The position numbers and the translations under genes were made by a program. A stretch of DNA of 34,893 nucleotides from an uncultured Erysipelotrichaceae bacterium. GTDB taxonomy: Bacteria; Bacillota_I; Bacilli_A; Erysipelotrichales; Erysipelotrichaceae. The stretch lies in the NCBI GenBank assembly GCA_947385085.1, contig CANDJN010000023.1, positions 1-34,893 of the forward strand, given 5' to 3'. Positions 7,306-16,810 of the stretch are shown here, piece after piece. The notes under the pieces are model-generated. The model had not been told where the DNA came from and searched no databases. It worked only from the letters and a program-made list of their open reading frames with translations. Every line of letters starts with the position of its first letter. The first letter of the stretch is position 1.

Positions 7306-8421
7306 ATGTGCAATGCATTTGGAATTGTTAATTTTGAAGGATTGAATGTAAAAATTAAAGGCTTACAGGACTATCGCCCTGCCGGTGCGATTTCATTTCT
7401 CGGACGTTATCGTTTGATCGATTTTCCGATTTCAAATTTAAGCAACAGTGGTGTGAATCATATCCAGGTTCATATTAAGGATAAACCGCGTTCGCTGATT
7501 GAGCATTTGGGTACAGGACGCCATTATAACATCAATTCAAAACGCGGTAAGCTTCATATCTTGCCGGCGAATTCTGATGTCGAGTCCGATTATTACAATC
7601 ATGACATCGCATGTTATATGTACAATATGCACGCGATTGAGCAGGTTAATTATCCGTATGTCATTCTTGTGCCGAGTCATATGATCTATCGCATGGATTT
7701 TGCGGATTTGCTGGATCGTCATGTGGCGAGCGGCGCTGATATTACGATGGTATATCAGAGTGTAGATAATGCCAAGGAAGCATATACGGAATGTGATGTA
7801 TTGAATCTGAATAAGCAGAAAGGCGTGTTGTCGATTGAAAAGAACCGTGGCAATTATAAGACGCGCAATATTTCACTCGAAACCTATGTTTTATCCAAAG
7901 AACTGTTCATTGATTTGGTAAAGAAGGCAGCCAATACAAGCTCCTTGTACTGGTTCCGCGATATTGTCAATGACCAGTGCAGTGAACTGGATATTCGTGC
8001 TGTGAATCATCGTGGTTTCTTTGCCTGCATCAATGATTTCAAGAGCTATTTTGAAGCGAGCATGAGCTTGCTGGATTATGATAAGGCAATGGATCTGTTT
8101 GATGAGGATTGGCTGATTTATACGCGAACCAATGATTCCTGCCCAACGCAGTATTATCCAACCAGCAAGGTACAAAACAGCTTTGTATCGAACGGCTGTA
8201 CGATTGAAGGAAGCGTAGAAAACTGCATCATCGGCCGTGGCTGTACGTTGAAAAAAGGTTCCGTGATTAAGAACTGCATTCTTTCACCGGGTGTGACAAT
8301 TGGTGAAGATGTTCATATTGAAAATGTCGTTGTGGATAAAAACGCACGTGTTTCCCGGAAAAAGGAATTGTTCGGTGAGCCGGGAAATCCGATTTATGTA
8401 AAAAGGGATGACATCATCTAA
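7306..8421 (+). CDS. glgD: Glucose-1-phosphate adenylyltransferase, GlgD subunit
   Basis: This is the partner subunit of GlgC. It keeps the fold (RYRLIDFPISNLSNSG) and the C-terminal beta-helix (GSVENCIIGRGCTLKKGSV). It lacks the catalytic nucleotide loop: the N-terminus reads MCNAFGIVNFEGL where GlgC has the GGRGTRL motif, and VPSHMIYRMDF replaces SGDHIYKMDY. This is the known pattern of GlgD, which modulates GlgC and is not itself active. ATG 7306 is chosen because AGGTGA at 7295-7300 is 5 bases away; an in-frame GTG at 7297, overlapping the glgC stop, is the alternative. The predicted length is 371 residues. Confidence 0.93.
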   Translation: MCNAFGIVNFEGLNVKIKGLQDYRPAGAISFLGRYRLIDFPISNLSNSGVNHIQVHIKDKPRSLIEHLGTGRHYNINSKRGKLHILPANSDVESDYYNHDIACYMYNMHAIEQVNYPYVILVPSHMIYRMDFADLLDRHVASGADITMVYQSVDNAKEAYTECDVLNLNKQKGVLSIEKNRGNYKTRNISLETYVLSKELFIDLVKKAANTSSLYWFRDIVNDQCSELDIRAVNHRGFFACINDFKSYFEASMSLLDYDKAMDLFDEDWLIYTRTNDSCPTQYYPTSKVQNSFVSNGCTIEGSVENCIIGRGCTLKKGSVIKNCILSPGVTIGEDVHIENVVVDKNARVSRKKELFGEPGNPIYVKRDDII

Positions 8422-9860
8422 TGGCTAGAATTTTAATGGCTGCTTCAGAGGGCTTGCCGTTTATCAAGAGCGGCGGCTTGGCTGATGTTATTGGCTCTCT
8501 GCCTTTTGAACTCACCAAAAAAGGTCATGAGGTGCGCGTGGTTTTACCGCTTTATTTGAAAATTGCCCAGAAATATCATGATGAATTCACACAGGAGGCA
8601 AGCTTTAGTGTGAATATCAATTATCATGATGTTCCCGTTAACGTATGGTCAAAAATGGTTAAGGATGTGAAATATTACTTCATTGAACACCAGGGCTATT
8701 TTGAACGGGATGCGTTATATGGATATATGGATGACGGAGAGCGCTTTGCGTATTTCCAAAAGGCCATTATTGAAATGCTGAATCAGCTGAACTACTGGCC
8801 TGAAATCATTCACTCTCATGATTGGCATACCGGCATGATTCCGGTACTGTGTAAAGAGGGTCACAGCTTTGATGAACGCTATCGCAATATCAAACACGTC
8901 TATACGATTCATAATCTTGCGTTCCAGGGTAATTTCGGTGTGGAAATGCTGGATAGCTGCTTGGGCTTGGATTATCGGCTTTTTGATAACGGCAATGTAC
9001 GCTATGACGGCGGCATCAGCTTTATGAAATCAGGTATTCTCTATGCGGATAAGGTGACAACCGTATCACCGACCTATTCTCAGGAAATCTTAACACCACA
9101 GTTTGGCGAGCACTTGGAAATGGTGTTGAATATGCGTAAATCAGATTTGTGGGGAATTGTGAACGGTATTGATGTAGGAGACTGGAATCCTAAGAGCGAT
9201 CCGGAAATTGAGCATCACTATAACCGCGTAAATGTAGAAAAGGCAAAGAAGCTGAATAAGACATCCTTACAACAGGAAATGGGTTTGGATGTCGATGAAG
9301 ATGTTATGTTAGTGGGCGTAGTTTCCCGTTTAACATGGCAGAAAGGCTTCTATTTGTTGCTGGAACAGCTGGATGCCCTTTGTTCAATGCCGATTCAGTT
9401 TGTGGTATTGGGCTCCGGAGAAGCGGCAATTGAAGAAAAGATGGAACAGCTCCAGGCCGGAAATCGCGGTAAGATCGCATTCTATCGCGGATATAATGAA
9501 TCATTAGCACATCGTATTTATGCGGGCTGTGATTTGTTCTTCATGCCAAGCTTGTTTGAACCTTGCGGATTGTCGCAGTTAATCAGCATGCGTTATGGAA
9601 CATTGCCATTGGTGCGTGAAACCGGCGGCTTAAAGGATACGGTTGAACCATATAACGAATTTGAAAAAACCGGTACCGGATTCAGCTTTACCAATTACAA
9701 TTCCAATGAGATGATGGATGTGCTGCGGCTTGCGGTAGATGTATACTATCATCGTCCTGAAGATTGGAAGACAATGGTAAGAAATGCTATCTGTCTGGAT
9801 GTCAGCTGGGAAAAGAGCGCGCATACGTATTGCCTGCTTTATAAGGAATTGCATTTATAA
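8421..9860 (+). CDS. glgA: Glycogen synthase (ADP-glucose type, GT5)
   Basis: The protein has 479 residues and extends alpha-1,4-glucan chains using ADP-glucose. The N-terminal ADP-glucose binding motif is IKSGGLADV (about 15-23). Other family blocks are HSHDWHTGMIP, YTIHNLAFQG, VSRLTWQKGF and, near the C-terminus, LFEPCGLSQLISMRYG followed by RETGGLKDTV, which contains the GT5 catalytic Glu region. The start codon overlaps the glgD stop (TAATG), so translation is coupled. It closes the operon and a terminator follows. No branching enzyme (glgB) or phosphorylase (glgP) is in the window; the operon could depend on copies elsewhere. Confidence 0.96.
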   Translation: MARILMAASEGLPFIKSGGLADVIGSLPFELTKKGHEVRVVLPLYLKIAQKYHDEFTQEASFSVNINYHDVPVNVWSKMVKDVKYYFIEHQGYFERDALYGYMDDGERFAYFQKAIIEMLNQLNYWPEIIHSHDWHTGMIPVLCKEGHSFDERYRNIKHVYTIHNLAFQGNFGVEMLDSCLGLDYRLFDNGNVRYDGGISFMKSGILYADKVTTVSPTYSQEILTPQFGEHLEMVLNMRKSDLWGIVNGIDVGDWNPKSDPEIEHHYNRVNVEKAKKLNKTSLQQEMGLDVDEDVMLVGVVSRLTWQKGFYLLLEQLDALCSMPIQFVVLGSGEAAIEEKMEQLQAGNRGKIAFYRGYNESLAHRIYAGCDLFFMPSLFEPCGLSQLISMRYGTLPLVRETGGLKDTVEPYNEFEKTGTGFSFTNYNSNEMMDVLRLAVDVYYHRPEDWKTMVRNAICLDVSWEKSAHTYCLLYKELHL

Positions 9861-9887
9861 AAACAGTAAGTCATAGGGTTATAATTG

Positions 9888-9919
9888 GTCATAGGCCTTA
9901 AATCCCTATGGCTTTTTTT
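9888..9919 (+). terminator. Intrinsic terminator of the glycogen operon
   Basis: GTCATAGG (9888-9895) pairs with CCTATGGC (9905-9912), followed by seven T. A second copy of the left arm, TCATAGGG at 9871-9878, could pair with the same right arm as an alternative fold. Confidence 0.8.
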
Positions 9920-10070
9920 GCATTTGTCACACCACAAACTTAGCTGAAAAAAGCCACTGTGGATTGCTCAACCTAGCAGCCGGCCACCGGAAAAATTATC
10001 TTCGTTGGCAGGGTTGATCTCATTAAAACGAAAAAGAATAAAGAGTCATGCGAGATAAGAATTTTTTGCA

Positions 10071-10099
10071 TTGAAAATGTGATTAAAAAGGTTTATACT
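10071..10099 (+). promoter_or_regulatory. Promoter of the V-type ATPase operon
   Basis: TTGAAA (10071-10076), an exact 17-base spacer and TATACT (10094-10099). This is a near-consensus sigma-A promoter with a leader of about 50 bases before the first gene. Confidence 0.75.
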
Positions 10100-10158
10100 T
10101 ACTTAGGTTATTGAAGAAACGTCATGCATCTTGACAAAAAGAAAGTATGGTGAGAAAG

Positions 10159-10470
10159 ATGGAACCTTTGATAAAGGAAATCATCGCACTGGATCTCAAG
10201 GCACAAGAGGAAGTTGCCTTATGGGAAGGTAAGCGAGGCGATATGAAAAAGCAAGTCGAACAAAAAAAGATTGCTATGGAAGAAACAGCCAAACAAGGGG
10301 CACAGAAACGTCTTGATGATCTGCGGCGACTATATGAAGAAGAAACAACCGCCGCTAAACAAAAGACGTTATCGCAATATGATACCGCTTTGACCAAACT
10401 GCGTGAGCAATTTCAAACGCATGAGGAAAAATGGCTTGATGAGCTGTTTGACCGCTGTATTCACAGATAG
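10159..10470 (+). CDS. V-type ATPase small coiled-coil stalk subunit (G/H-like, NtpF type)
   Basis: The predicted product has 103 residues, nearly all charged heptad-like helix (for example ALDLKAQEEVALWEGKRGD and LDDLRRLYEEETTAAKQK), with no membrane span. Position and length match the small peripheral-stalk subunit that pairs with subunit E and opens V-ATPase operons (NtpF in Enterococcus). Sequence identity across this family is low, so the call rests on context. GGTGAG at 10149-10154 favours ATG 10159; ATG 10147 in the same frame has a poorer site. It is the first gene after the operon promoter. Confidence 0.7.
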   Translation: MEPLIKEIIALDLKAQEEVALWEGKRGDMKKQVEQKKIAMEETAKQGAQKRLDDLRRLYEEETTAAKQKTLSQYDTALTKLREQFQTHEEKWLDELFDRCIHR

Positions 10471-10497
10471 CGTTTTATGTAAAAAAGAGGAGGCGTA

Positions 10498-11565
10498 ATG
10501 AAGATGCTTTCACAATCAGGCGCTATAGCGGCAAAAGCCAAGGCAATGTACGGGCATCGAATCACTTCTGATCAGTATGAAGAATTGATTCGCAAAAGAA
10601 GTGTCACTGAAATTGCCCAGTTATTGAAAAATGAAACGGGTTTTGCCAATACACTGAAAGATATTCATGAGACAACCATTCATCGCGGACAATTGGAACA
10701 TTTTTTACATCAAGATATGTATCAGCGCTTGGATAAGCTAGTACGCTATGCGGATGGTAAAGAAAAGGCATACTTTTTAGCAGTGCTGAAAGAAATTGAA
10801 CTGGAACAGCTGCTTACAAGAATTCGCATGATCCTTTCGCAGGATTTTACTTATGCATTGAGCGATGTTCCGTTGGCTTTGGAACGCTATTCCAAATTGG
10901 ATACTCAGAAACTAATCGTGTCAAAAACTTATGAAGAATTGCTGGAAGGCTTAAAGGGCAGTGATTATGAAAAACGATTAGCGCCCTTTGCGACAAAAGA
11001 TATGGCGCATTTTGATTATACCGGCTGTGAAATGGCTTTGTATCATTATTATATCGAATATGTCATGCATACGATTGATCGGGTATTTAAAGGAAAGACT
11101 AGGCGAACGCTTAGACAAATGTGGGCTACCAGAATTGAACTGGATAATATTACACGAATTTATCGTTATAAGAAATTCTTTCATGTCGATGAGGATACGA
11201 TTGCATCTTCACTCATGGATTGTGAGGGATGCATACCGAAAGCAAAATTAAAGGAAATGATCGCAGCGAAAGACGCCAAAGAACTGTTAGCGCTGTTGGC
11301 TGCCAGTCCTTATCATATTCATGTTGATGATAAGGAATATGTCTATATTGAATATTTTGCGGATCAAATAAAATATCATCTTGCACACCGTCATATGCAT
11401 TATGATAGTAAAGCAGCGATTGTATACAGTGCCTATCAACTGATGGCAGAACGTGAAATTGAAAATTTGATTAATATTATAGAAGGTGTACGCTATCGCA
11501 TTTCACCGGATGAGATGAAAACAATGCTCATTTATGATAAGGAATTAGGTGATGTGAAAGCATGA
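10498..11565 (+). CDS. ntpC: V-type ATPase subunit C
   Basis: The protein has 355 residues, soluble and mainly helical, with no transmembrane segment. It matches the V/A-ATPase subunit C (d-subunit) family, the socket that links the rotating central stalk to the membrane c-ring. Typical features are the N-terminal block SGAIAAKAKAMYGHRIT and the later ELDNITRIYRYKKFFH and CEGCIPKAKLKEMI blocks. AGAGGAGG lies 4 bases before ATG 10498 and 10 bases before an in-frame ATG at 10504, so the first two codons are uncertain. In E. hirae-type operons C follows E; here it precedes I. Confidence 0.85.
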   Translation: MKMLSQSGAIAAKAKAMYGHRITSDQYEELIRKRSVTEIAQLLKNETGFANTLKDIHETTIHRGQLEHFLHQDMYQRLDKLVRYADGKEKAYFLAVLKEIELEQLLTRIRMILSQDFTYALSDVPLALERYSKLDTQKLIVSKTYEELLEGLKGSDYEKRLAPFATKDMAHFDYTGCEMALYHYYIEYVMHTIDRVFKGKTRRTLRQMWATRIELDNITRIYRYKKFFHVDEDTIASSLMDCEGCIPKAKLKEMIAAKDAKELLALLAASPYHIHVDDKEYVYIEYFADQIKYHLAHRHMHYDSKAAIVYSAYQLMAEREIENLINIIEGVRYRISPDEMKTMLIYDKELGDVKA

Positions 11566-11614
11566 AGAAACATCTTATAGAGTCTTTTTTTAGAAATGAA
11601 AGGGAGGATCAGTT

Positions 11615-13543
11615 ATGGCGATCGCAAAAATGAAGCTGATCAATCTGATCGCTGATAAAGACAGCTTGGATGAAACATTGCTTCGCTTTGTCGAATTGGA
11701 TTGTTTTCATCCCGAGCCGGCAGGAAAAATCGCTGAGCAGGTACATGGAGTTACCGTGTTACAGGAAGAGGATCCTTACAGTGATTTATTGGCACGATGT
11801 AAAGATATCGAGGTGAACATGGGCTTAACCTTGAATGGTGAATTTGTAAAGGAGCGTCCTGCGGATTTGCCAAAGATGCGTGAATATATGGATCATATCT
11901 ATGAACGCTGGAACCAGATTCATGAGGCTAAGCAGGAAATTGAAATTGCGATTCAAGAAAATCAAAATGCGTTGATTCGTGTAGAACATATGGAGGGAAT
12001 GGATATATCCATACAAGAATTGTTTTCTTGCCAATATGTAAATACACGTTTCGGTAAATTACCTTTAGACAGTGTGGATAAGCTTCAATATTATGAAACA
12101 AGACCATTTATATTCCGATCCTTTAAAGAGGATAGTGCTTATAGCTGGTGTATGATCCTATCAACGCCCAAATATGAGCGTGAGGTCGATAATATATTAT
12201 CTTCCTTATATTTTGAACGTGTATATCTTCCTTGTTTTGTCACCGATACGCCGTTAAAGGCAAAAGAAATGCTGAAAGCGGAAATTGAAAGTGATTATGG
12301 CCATTTGAAGCATGTCGCAGAAGCAAAAGAAGCATTGATCCAAGAATGCAGCGATACGATGAATCAAATAAAAGGGGAATTGAATTTCTTGGAAGAAACG
12401 TTTGAAGCTCGCAAATATGTTGTGGGAATGGACGAACGCTTTACGATTACCGGCTTTGCGGCGGTGGATGATGTGGATTCAATCAAAGCGGTATTTGCGG
12501 ATTTGGACGGTGTGGAAATTGAGGTGCATCCGGCGAACAGCGATCATCGTTTTGCGCCGCCCACGAAATTGAAAAACAGTTGGTTTACCCGTCCGTTTGC
12601 GATGTTTGTCGAGATGTATGGCTTGCCCAATTATGAAGATATTGACCCTACCCCATTTGTGGCATTGACCTATACCTTGTTGTTTGGGATCATGTTCGGA
12701 GATGTCGGACAAGGTCTCGTTCTTATACTGGTTGGCTTTATCGCTGCCAAATGGAAGGGGATGCGGCTTGGTGAAATCGGGATGCGCATCGGGATTTCCA
12801 GTACGTTGTTTGGCTTTGTATATGGTTCGGTGTTCGGCAATGAACATATGCTGGATCCGTTGTATCAATCGCTGTTTCATTTAGAGGAAAAACCGATTGA
12901 GGTCATGGGAAGTGACTTTATCATGCCACTGTTAATCTGTGCGATAGCGATTGGCGCCATACTCATTGTATGTTGTATGAGTATCAATATGTATATTCAG
13001 ATCAAGCACAAAAACTGGTGTGAATTATTGTTATCACAAAATGGTATTTGCGGATCGGTGTTCTATATCGCTTTGCTTGGCGGGGCGGCGGCGCAGGTTG
13101 GCTTTGGTATTTCAGTGTTCTCAAAGGGCTATATACTTGGCTTGATTCTATTGCCGCTACTGTTGATTTTCTTGAAAGAGCCGATCGAACATAAAATGAA
13201 AGGCAAAGAAATGTTCCCGGATGGTTTTGGGGCATTTGCGACTCAGAGCTTCTTTGAATTGTTTGAGGTATGCCTATCCTTTATCACTAATACAATTTCT
13301 TATCTGCGTGTGGGCGGCTTCGTATTGTCCCATGCCGGTATGATGTTAGTGGTGACATTGTTAATGGATATGGTTGGCGGTGTCGGTAATATCGCAGTCG
13401 CCATCTTCGGCAATCTGTTTGTTATGTGCTTAGAGGGTATGATTGTCGGTATTCAAGTATTGCGTTTGGAGTTTTATGAGATGTTCTCACGTTACTTTAC
13501 CGGTGACGGTATTGCATTTCAGTCGTTAAAAAACATGGAGTAG
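11615..13543 (+). CDS. ntpI: V-type ATPase subunit I (membrane a-subunit)
   Basis: The protein has 642 residues in two parts. A cytoplasmic coiled-coil N-terminal half runs to about residue 340. A membrane half follows from about residue 347 with seven or eight hydrophobic segments, beginning PFVALTYTLLFGIMFGDVGQG, a hallmark block of the family. The segment near the end, SFITNTISYLRVGGFVLSHAGM, carries the conserved Arg (of SYLRVG) that faces the c-ring glutamate. Subunit I forms the half-channels for ion passage and anchors the peripheral stalks. GGGAGG precedes ATG 11615. Its stop codon forms part of the ribosome site of subunit K. Confidence 0.95.
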   Translation: MAIAKMKLINLIADKDSLDETLLRFVELDCFHPEPAGKIAEQVHGVTVLQEEDPYSDLLARCKDIEVNMGLTLNGEFVKERPADLPKMREYMDHIYERWNQIHEAKQEIEIAIQENQNALIRVEHMEGMDISIQELFSCQYVNTRFGKLPLDSVDKLQYYETRPFIFRSFKEDSAYSWCMILSTPKYEREVDNILSSLYFERVYLPCFVTDTPLKAKEMLKAEIESDYGHLKHVAEAKEALIQECSDTMNQIKGELNFLEETFEARKYVVGMDERFTITGFAAVDDVDSIKAVFADLDGVEIEVHPANSDHRFAPPTKLKNSWFTRPFAMFVEMYGLPNYEDIDPTPFVALTYTLLFGIMFGDVGQGLVLILVGFIAAKWKGMRLGEIGMRIGISSTLFGFVYGSVFGNEHMLDPLYQSLFHLEEKPIEVMGSDFIMPLLICAIAIGAILIVCCMSINMYIQIKHKNWCELLLSQNGICGSVFYIALLGGAAAQVGFGISVFSKGYILGLILLPLLLIFLKEPIEHKMKGKEMFPDGFGAFATQSFFELFEVCLSFITNTISYLRVGGFVLSHAGMMLVVTLLMDMVGGVGNIAVAIFGNLFVMCLEGMIVGIQVLRLEFYEMFSRYFTGDGIAFQSLKNME

Positions 13544-13555
13544 GAGGAAAATATC

Positions 13556-14002
13556 ATGTTACAAATTATAGAATTATTATTGCCATTATTACTGATCGTT
13601 TTAATTTCATTGCCTTTGGTAAATGTATTCAGAGGAAAAACAAGCGCAAAAAGCGCAAAACTTCGTATGGTTACGCATATCGCGTTGTTCTTTTTGATCT
13701 TGGCCGGAGCCCTTGTCTATAACATCAACGGCGCGACCGTTTTGGCCGCAGAGGGTGAAAGTGCAGATTTGATGAGCGGTACGCTGGCACAAGGCCTTGG
13801 TTTCATTGCGGCAGCTTTGGCAACCGGAATGTCTGCGCTGGGTGCCGGTATCGCGGTGGCGGCGGCAGCTCCGGCAGCGATCGGCGCATTCTCTGAGAAT
13901 GACAAAAACTTCGGTAAATCTTTGATTTTCGTTGCGCTGGGTGAAGGTGTTGCGATCTACGGTTTGATTATTTCCATTTTGATCATCATGATCAAGCTAT
14001 AG
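13556..14002 (+). CDS. ntpK: V-type ATPase subunit K (c-ring proteolipid) with two extra N-terminal helices
   Basis: The protein has 148 residues. Residues 75-147 are one proteolipid hairpin: a Gly/Ala-rich helix (GFIAAALATGMSALGAGIAV) and a second helix FVALGEGVAIYGLIISILII. The ion-carrying carboxylate is Glu130 and there is a Tyr at 135. Unlike the 156-residue double hairpin of E. hirae NtpK, only this hairpin bears a carboxylate. The first 60 residues form two other hydrophobic segments (LLLPLLLIVLISLP and IALFFLILAGALVY) ending near AAEGE, which could be cut like a signal peptide or stay as helices. Whether H+ or Na+ is pumped cannot be settled, but no Gln is seen in the first c-helix. 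TAGGAGG is 8 bases before the start. Confidence 0.93.
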   Translation: MLQIIELLLPLLLIVLISLPLVNVFRGKTSAKSAKLRMVTHIALFFLILAGALVYNINGATVLAAEGESADLMSGTLAQGLGFIAAALATGMSALGAGIAVAAAAPAAIGAFSENDKNFGKSLIFVALGEGVAIYGLIISILIIMIKL

Positions 14003-14010
14003 AAAACGTT

Positions 14011-14319
14011 ATGAAATTCTTTCTGCTTAGTGACAATATCGATACACAGATGGGAATGCGTCTGGCAGGAATTGAAGGCGTTGTGATTCATGAGCGCGAT
14101 GAAGTGCTTCGTGAATTGGAAAAGGCGATGCATGATAAAGAAGTTGCCGTTATATTGATGACGACAAAGCTGGTTCAAACCTGCCCTGAGATTATATCGG
14201 AAATCAAATTGCGTCAGCCAAAACCATTGATCGTGGAGATCCCGGATCGTCATGGCTCGACAAAAATCGGAGAAACGATCAATCGCTATGTAAGTGAAGC
14301 GATTGGAGTAAAATTGTGA
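14011..14319 (+). CDS. ntpG: V-type ATPase subunit F
   Basis: The protein has 102 residues, the normal size for subunit F (NtpG in Enterococcus), a small alpha/beta protein on the central rotor that binds subunit D. Typical features are the opening FFLLSDNIDTQMGMRLAGIEG, the central VAVILMTTKLVQ and the closing block PLIVEIPDRHG. It starts 8 bases after the subunit K stop. The ribosome site is weak (AGAAAACG), so translation may depend on the upstream gene. Assignment is strong from both sequence and operon position. Confidence 0.9.
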   Translation: MKFFLLSDNIDTQMGMRLAGIEGVVIHERDEVLRELEKAMHDKEVAVILMTTKLVQTCPEIISEIKLRQPKPLIVEIPDRHGSTKIGETINRYVSEAIGVKL

Positions 14320-14328
14320 GGTATAGGT

Positions 14329-14913
14329 ATGGAAAGAGATGAAAGAGTGCTGGCTTGTTTTCAACAGGAAATTGCGGATATCACCAAGGCAAAGATCGCG
14401 TCCATAAAGCAGGAACTGGATGCGGTACAGATGCGTATGGAACAGGAAGTACAGGAAGAGAGTGAAGCCAGGGCACAACAGTGGTTTGAACAAGAAGCGG
14501 CGGAATTGCGGGTTCAACATGCGGTGGAAATGAGCCGTTTGCACGATGAAACGCATCATCATTTGTTGAAAGAGCGTGAGGTTATGGTAAACGCACTGTT
14601 TGATCAGGTCAAGGAACGTCTTTGTGCATTCCGCAAAAGTGGTGAATACAAGACATTACTGCTTGAAAAGCTGAAACGATATACCAAAGAATATAAGAAT
14701 ATCAAAATGCAGATCGGATCATTTGATGAATCACTGATCAAAGAACTACAGTTAGATACGGATGTGCCGTATGAAGTAGTTTCTGATATTAAGCTTGGTG
14801 GTTTTCGCTTGGTGTTAAGCGATCCTGCGCGAATCATTGAGGAAACGTATGACAGCGCTTTGGAAGAAGCCAAAGAAGCGTTTTTGCGGACATCGGGTTT
14901 AACGATTTCCTAA
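14329..14913 (+). CDS. ntpE: V-type ATPase subunit E (peripheral stalk)
   Basis: The protein has 194 residues. The first 100 or so form a long charged helix suited to a coiled coil with the small G/H-like subunit. The C-terminal part is a globular domain with the family pattern VSDIKLGGFRLVLSDPARIIEETYD. Subunit E ties the catalytic A3B3 head to subunit I. GTGAGGT at 14316-14322, overlapping the subunit F stop, serves ATG 14329. E. hirae-type operons have the order E-C-F; here F comes directly before E. Confidence 0.88.
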   Translation: MERDERVLACFQQEIADITKAKIASIKQELDAVQMRMEQEVQEESEARAQQWFEQEAAELRVQHAVEMSRLHDETHHHLLKEREVMVNALFDQVKERLCAFRKSGEYKTLLLEKLKRYTKEYKNIKMQIGSFDESLIKELQLDTDVPYEVVSDIKLGGFRLVLSDPARIIEETYDSALEEAKEAFLRTSGLTIS

Positions 14914-15041
14914 AGCAATATGATATTCGACAAGTAAGTGGATGTGTTATCAGAAAAAATTCAGCCAAATCATTTCTATAAGATCGACACTTGAAAAACA
15001 TGCCCGATAAATGGGATGATGAAGGCTTGTGAGGTGAGAAT

Positions 15042-16793
15042 GTGAGTAAAAATGTAATTTATTCCATCAATGGACCGGTTGTGACAGTTAAGGATGCGAC
15101 AAACCTTTCAATGCTGGAAATGGTCTATGTAGGAGAAAAGAAATTGATGGGCGAGGTCATTTCCATCAAAAAGGAAGCGACGACTATACAGGTGTATGAA
15201 TCAACGATCGGATTACAGCCGGGTGAGCCGGTTTATCCCAGCCATCAGCCAATTCAAGTGACCTTGGGACCTGGTATTCTTCGTAATATTTTTGATGGAA
15301 TCGAACGGCCGTTAAAGGCCATTGCGAAACAAAGCGGCGCTTTTATTGAAACGGGAAGCAATGTGCCTGCACTCGATGAAGAAGCACTTTGGAATGTGAC
15401 GCTTCAAGTGAAATGCGGTGACCGAGTAAGCGGTGGGATGATTTATGCCACGCTGCCGGAAACCGATTTGATTGAGCATCGCTGTATGGTACCCCCTTAT
15501 ATGGAGGGAGAAGTCGTATGGTGTGCGGAAAACGGCAGTTATCATTTAAATGATGAAATCGTAAAAATAAAATCGGAGGATGGCTCGATTCATTGTCTTA
15601 CGTTATGTCAGAAATGGCCGATCAAAACAGCACGGCCGGTAAAAGAACGTTTGCCGCTTCAAATTCCGCTTGTGACCGGGCAGCGCATTTTCGATACGCT
15701 GTTTCCGATTGCCAAAGGCGGTACGGCAGCGATACCGGGTGGTTTTGGGACCGGTAAAACGATGACCCAGCATCAGCTTGCCAAATGGTGCGATGCTGAT
15801 ATTATCGTTTATGTCGGATGCGGTGAGCGCGGCAATGAGATGACGCAGGTGTTGGAGGAATTCTCTGAGTTGATCGATCCCAAATCACAAAAGCCTTTGA
15901 CCGATCGAACCGTACTCATTGCTAATACATCCAACATGCCGGTTGCGGCACGTGAAGCCAGCATTTATACCGGTCTGACATTGGCGGAGTATTATCGTGA
16001 TATGGGTTATCATGTGGCTATCATGGCGGATTCTACTTCGCGCTGGGCAGAGGCATTGCGTGAGATTAGCGGACGCCTGGAAGAAATGCCGGCCGAGGAA
16101 GGCTTCCCCGCTTATTTGCCGTCACGGATTTCGCAGTTTTATGAGCGTGCCGGTTATATGAAGACATTAAATAATGCGGAAGGCAGTGTGTCGATCATTG
16201 GCGCTGTTTCACCGCAAGGCGCAGATTTCAGTGAACCGGTTACGCAAAATACGAAGCGCTTTGTGCGCTGTTTCTGGGCATTGGACAAACAGCTTGCCTA
16301 TGCCAGACATTACTTTGCGATTAACTGGAATGATTCTTATTCCGAATATATTAACGATTTGAACCGCTGGTATCAGCGCCATGTCGGATCACGCTTTTTA
16401 AGCAACCGCCAACAGCTGATGGCGTTATTGGCGGAAGAAACAAAACTGATGGAAATTGTCAAATTGATCGGCAGTGATGTATTGCCGGATGATCAAAAAC
16501 TGGTGATTGAAATCAGTAAGCTGATTCGCGTTGGTTATTTACAACAGAATGCTTTTCATTGTGAGGATACTTATGTGCCATTAGAAAAACAATTAAAAAT
16601 GATGGATGTCATCTTATATTTATACAAACAAAGTAAGACGATCTTGGCGCAAGGCAAGCCGATGAGTTTGATAATAAAGACCGGTATTTTTGATAAAGTA
16701 GTGAAGATGAAATACGATGTACCCAATAATAATATTGCGAAGCTTGATGAATACGCCGGCATGATTGACGCGGCACTTGATACGATTGAATAA
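15042..16793 (+). CDS. ntpA: V-type ATPase catalytic subunit A
   Basis: The protein has 583 residues and is the nucleotide-hydrolysing subunit. The P-loop is GGFGTGKT at 233-240 (often GAFGCGKT or similar in relatives), followed by VGCGERGNEM (258-267), NTSNMPVAAREASIYTG and MADSTSRWAEALREISG, all conserved. The A-specific non-homologous insert lies near residues 120-200. Translation starts with GTG at 15042 after GTGAGGTGAGA. A 128-base gap separates it from subunit E, the largest inside the operon; it holds no clear promoter or gene. A and B alternate in the hexameric head. Confidence 0.97.
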   Translation: MSKNVIYSINGPVVTVKDATNLSMLEMVYVGEKKLMGEVISIKKEATTIQVYESTIGLQPGEPVYPSHQPIQVTLGPGILRNIFDGIERPLKAIAKQSGAFIETGSNVPALDEEALWNVTLQVKCGDRVSGGMIYATLPETDLIEHRCMVPPYMEGEVVWCAENGSYHLNDEIVKIKSEDGSIHCLTLCQKWPIKTARPVKERLPLQIPLVTGQRIFDTLFPIAKGGTAAIPGGFGTGKTMTQHQLAKWCDADIIVYVGCGERGNEMTQVLEEFSELIDPKSQKPLTDRTVLIANTSNMPVAAREASIYTGLTLAEYYRDMGYHVAIMADSTSRWAEALREISGRLEEMPAEEGFPAYLPSRISQFYERAGYMKTLNNAEGSVSIIGAVSPQGADFSEPVTQNTKRFVRCFWALDKQLAYARHYFAINWNDSYSEYINDLNRWYQRHVGSRFLSNRQQLMALLAEETKLMEIVKLIGSDVLPDDQKLVIEISKLIRVGYLQQNAFHCEDTYVPLEKQLKMMDVILYLYKQSKTILAQGKPMSLIIKTGIFDKVVKMKYDVPNNNIAKLDEYAGMIDAALDTIE

Positions 16794-16810
16794 GGAAAGG
16801 AGGAAGACAC

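Noticed and set aside
13957..14562. A 201-codon open frame on the minus strand
   Set aside because: It lies exactly opposite the well-recognised V-ATPase subunits F and E, has no ribosome site, and its composition is that of an antisense shadow.
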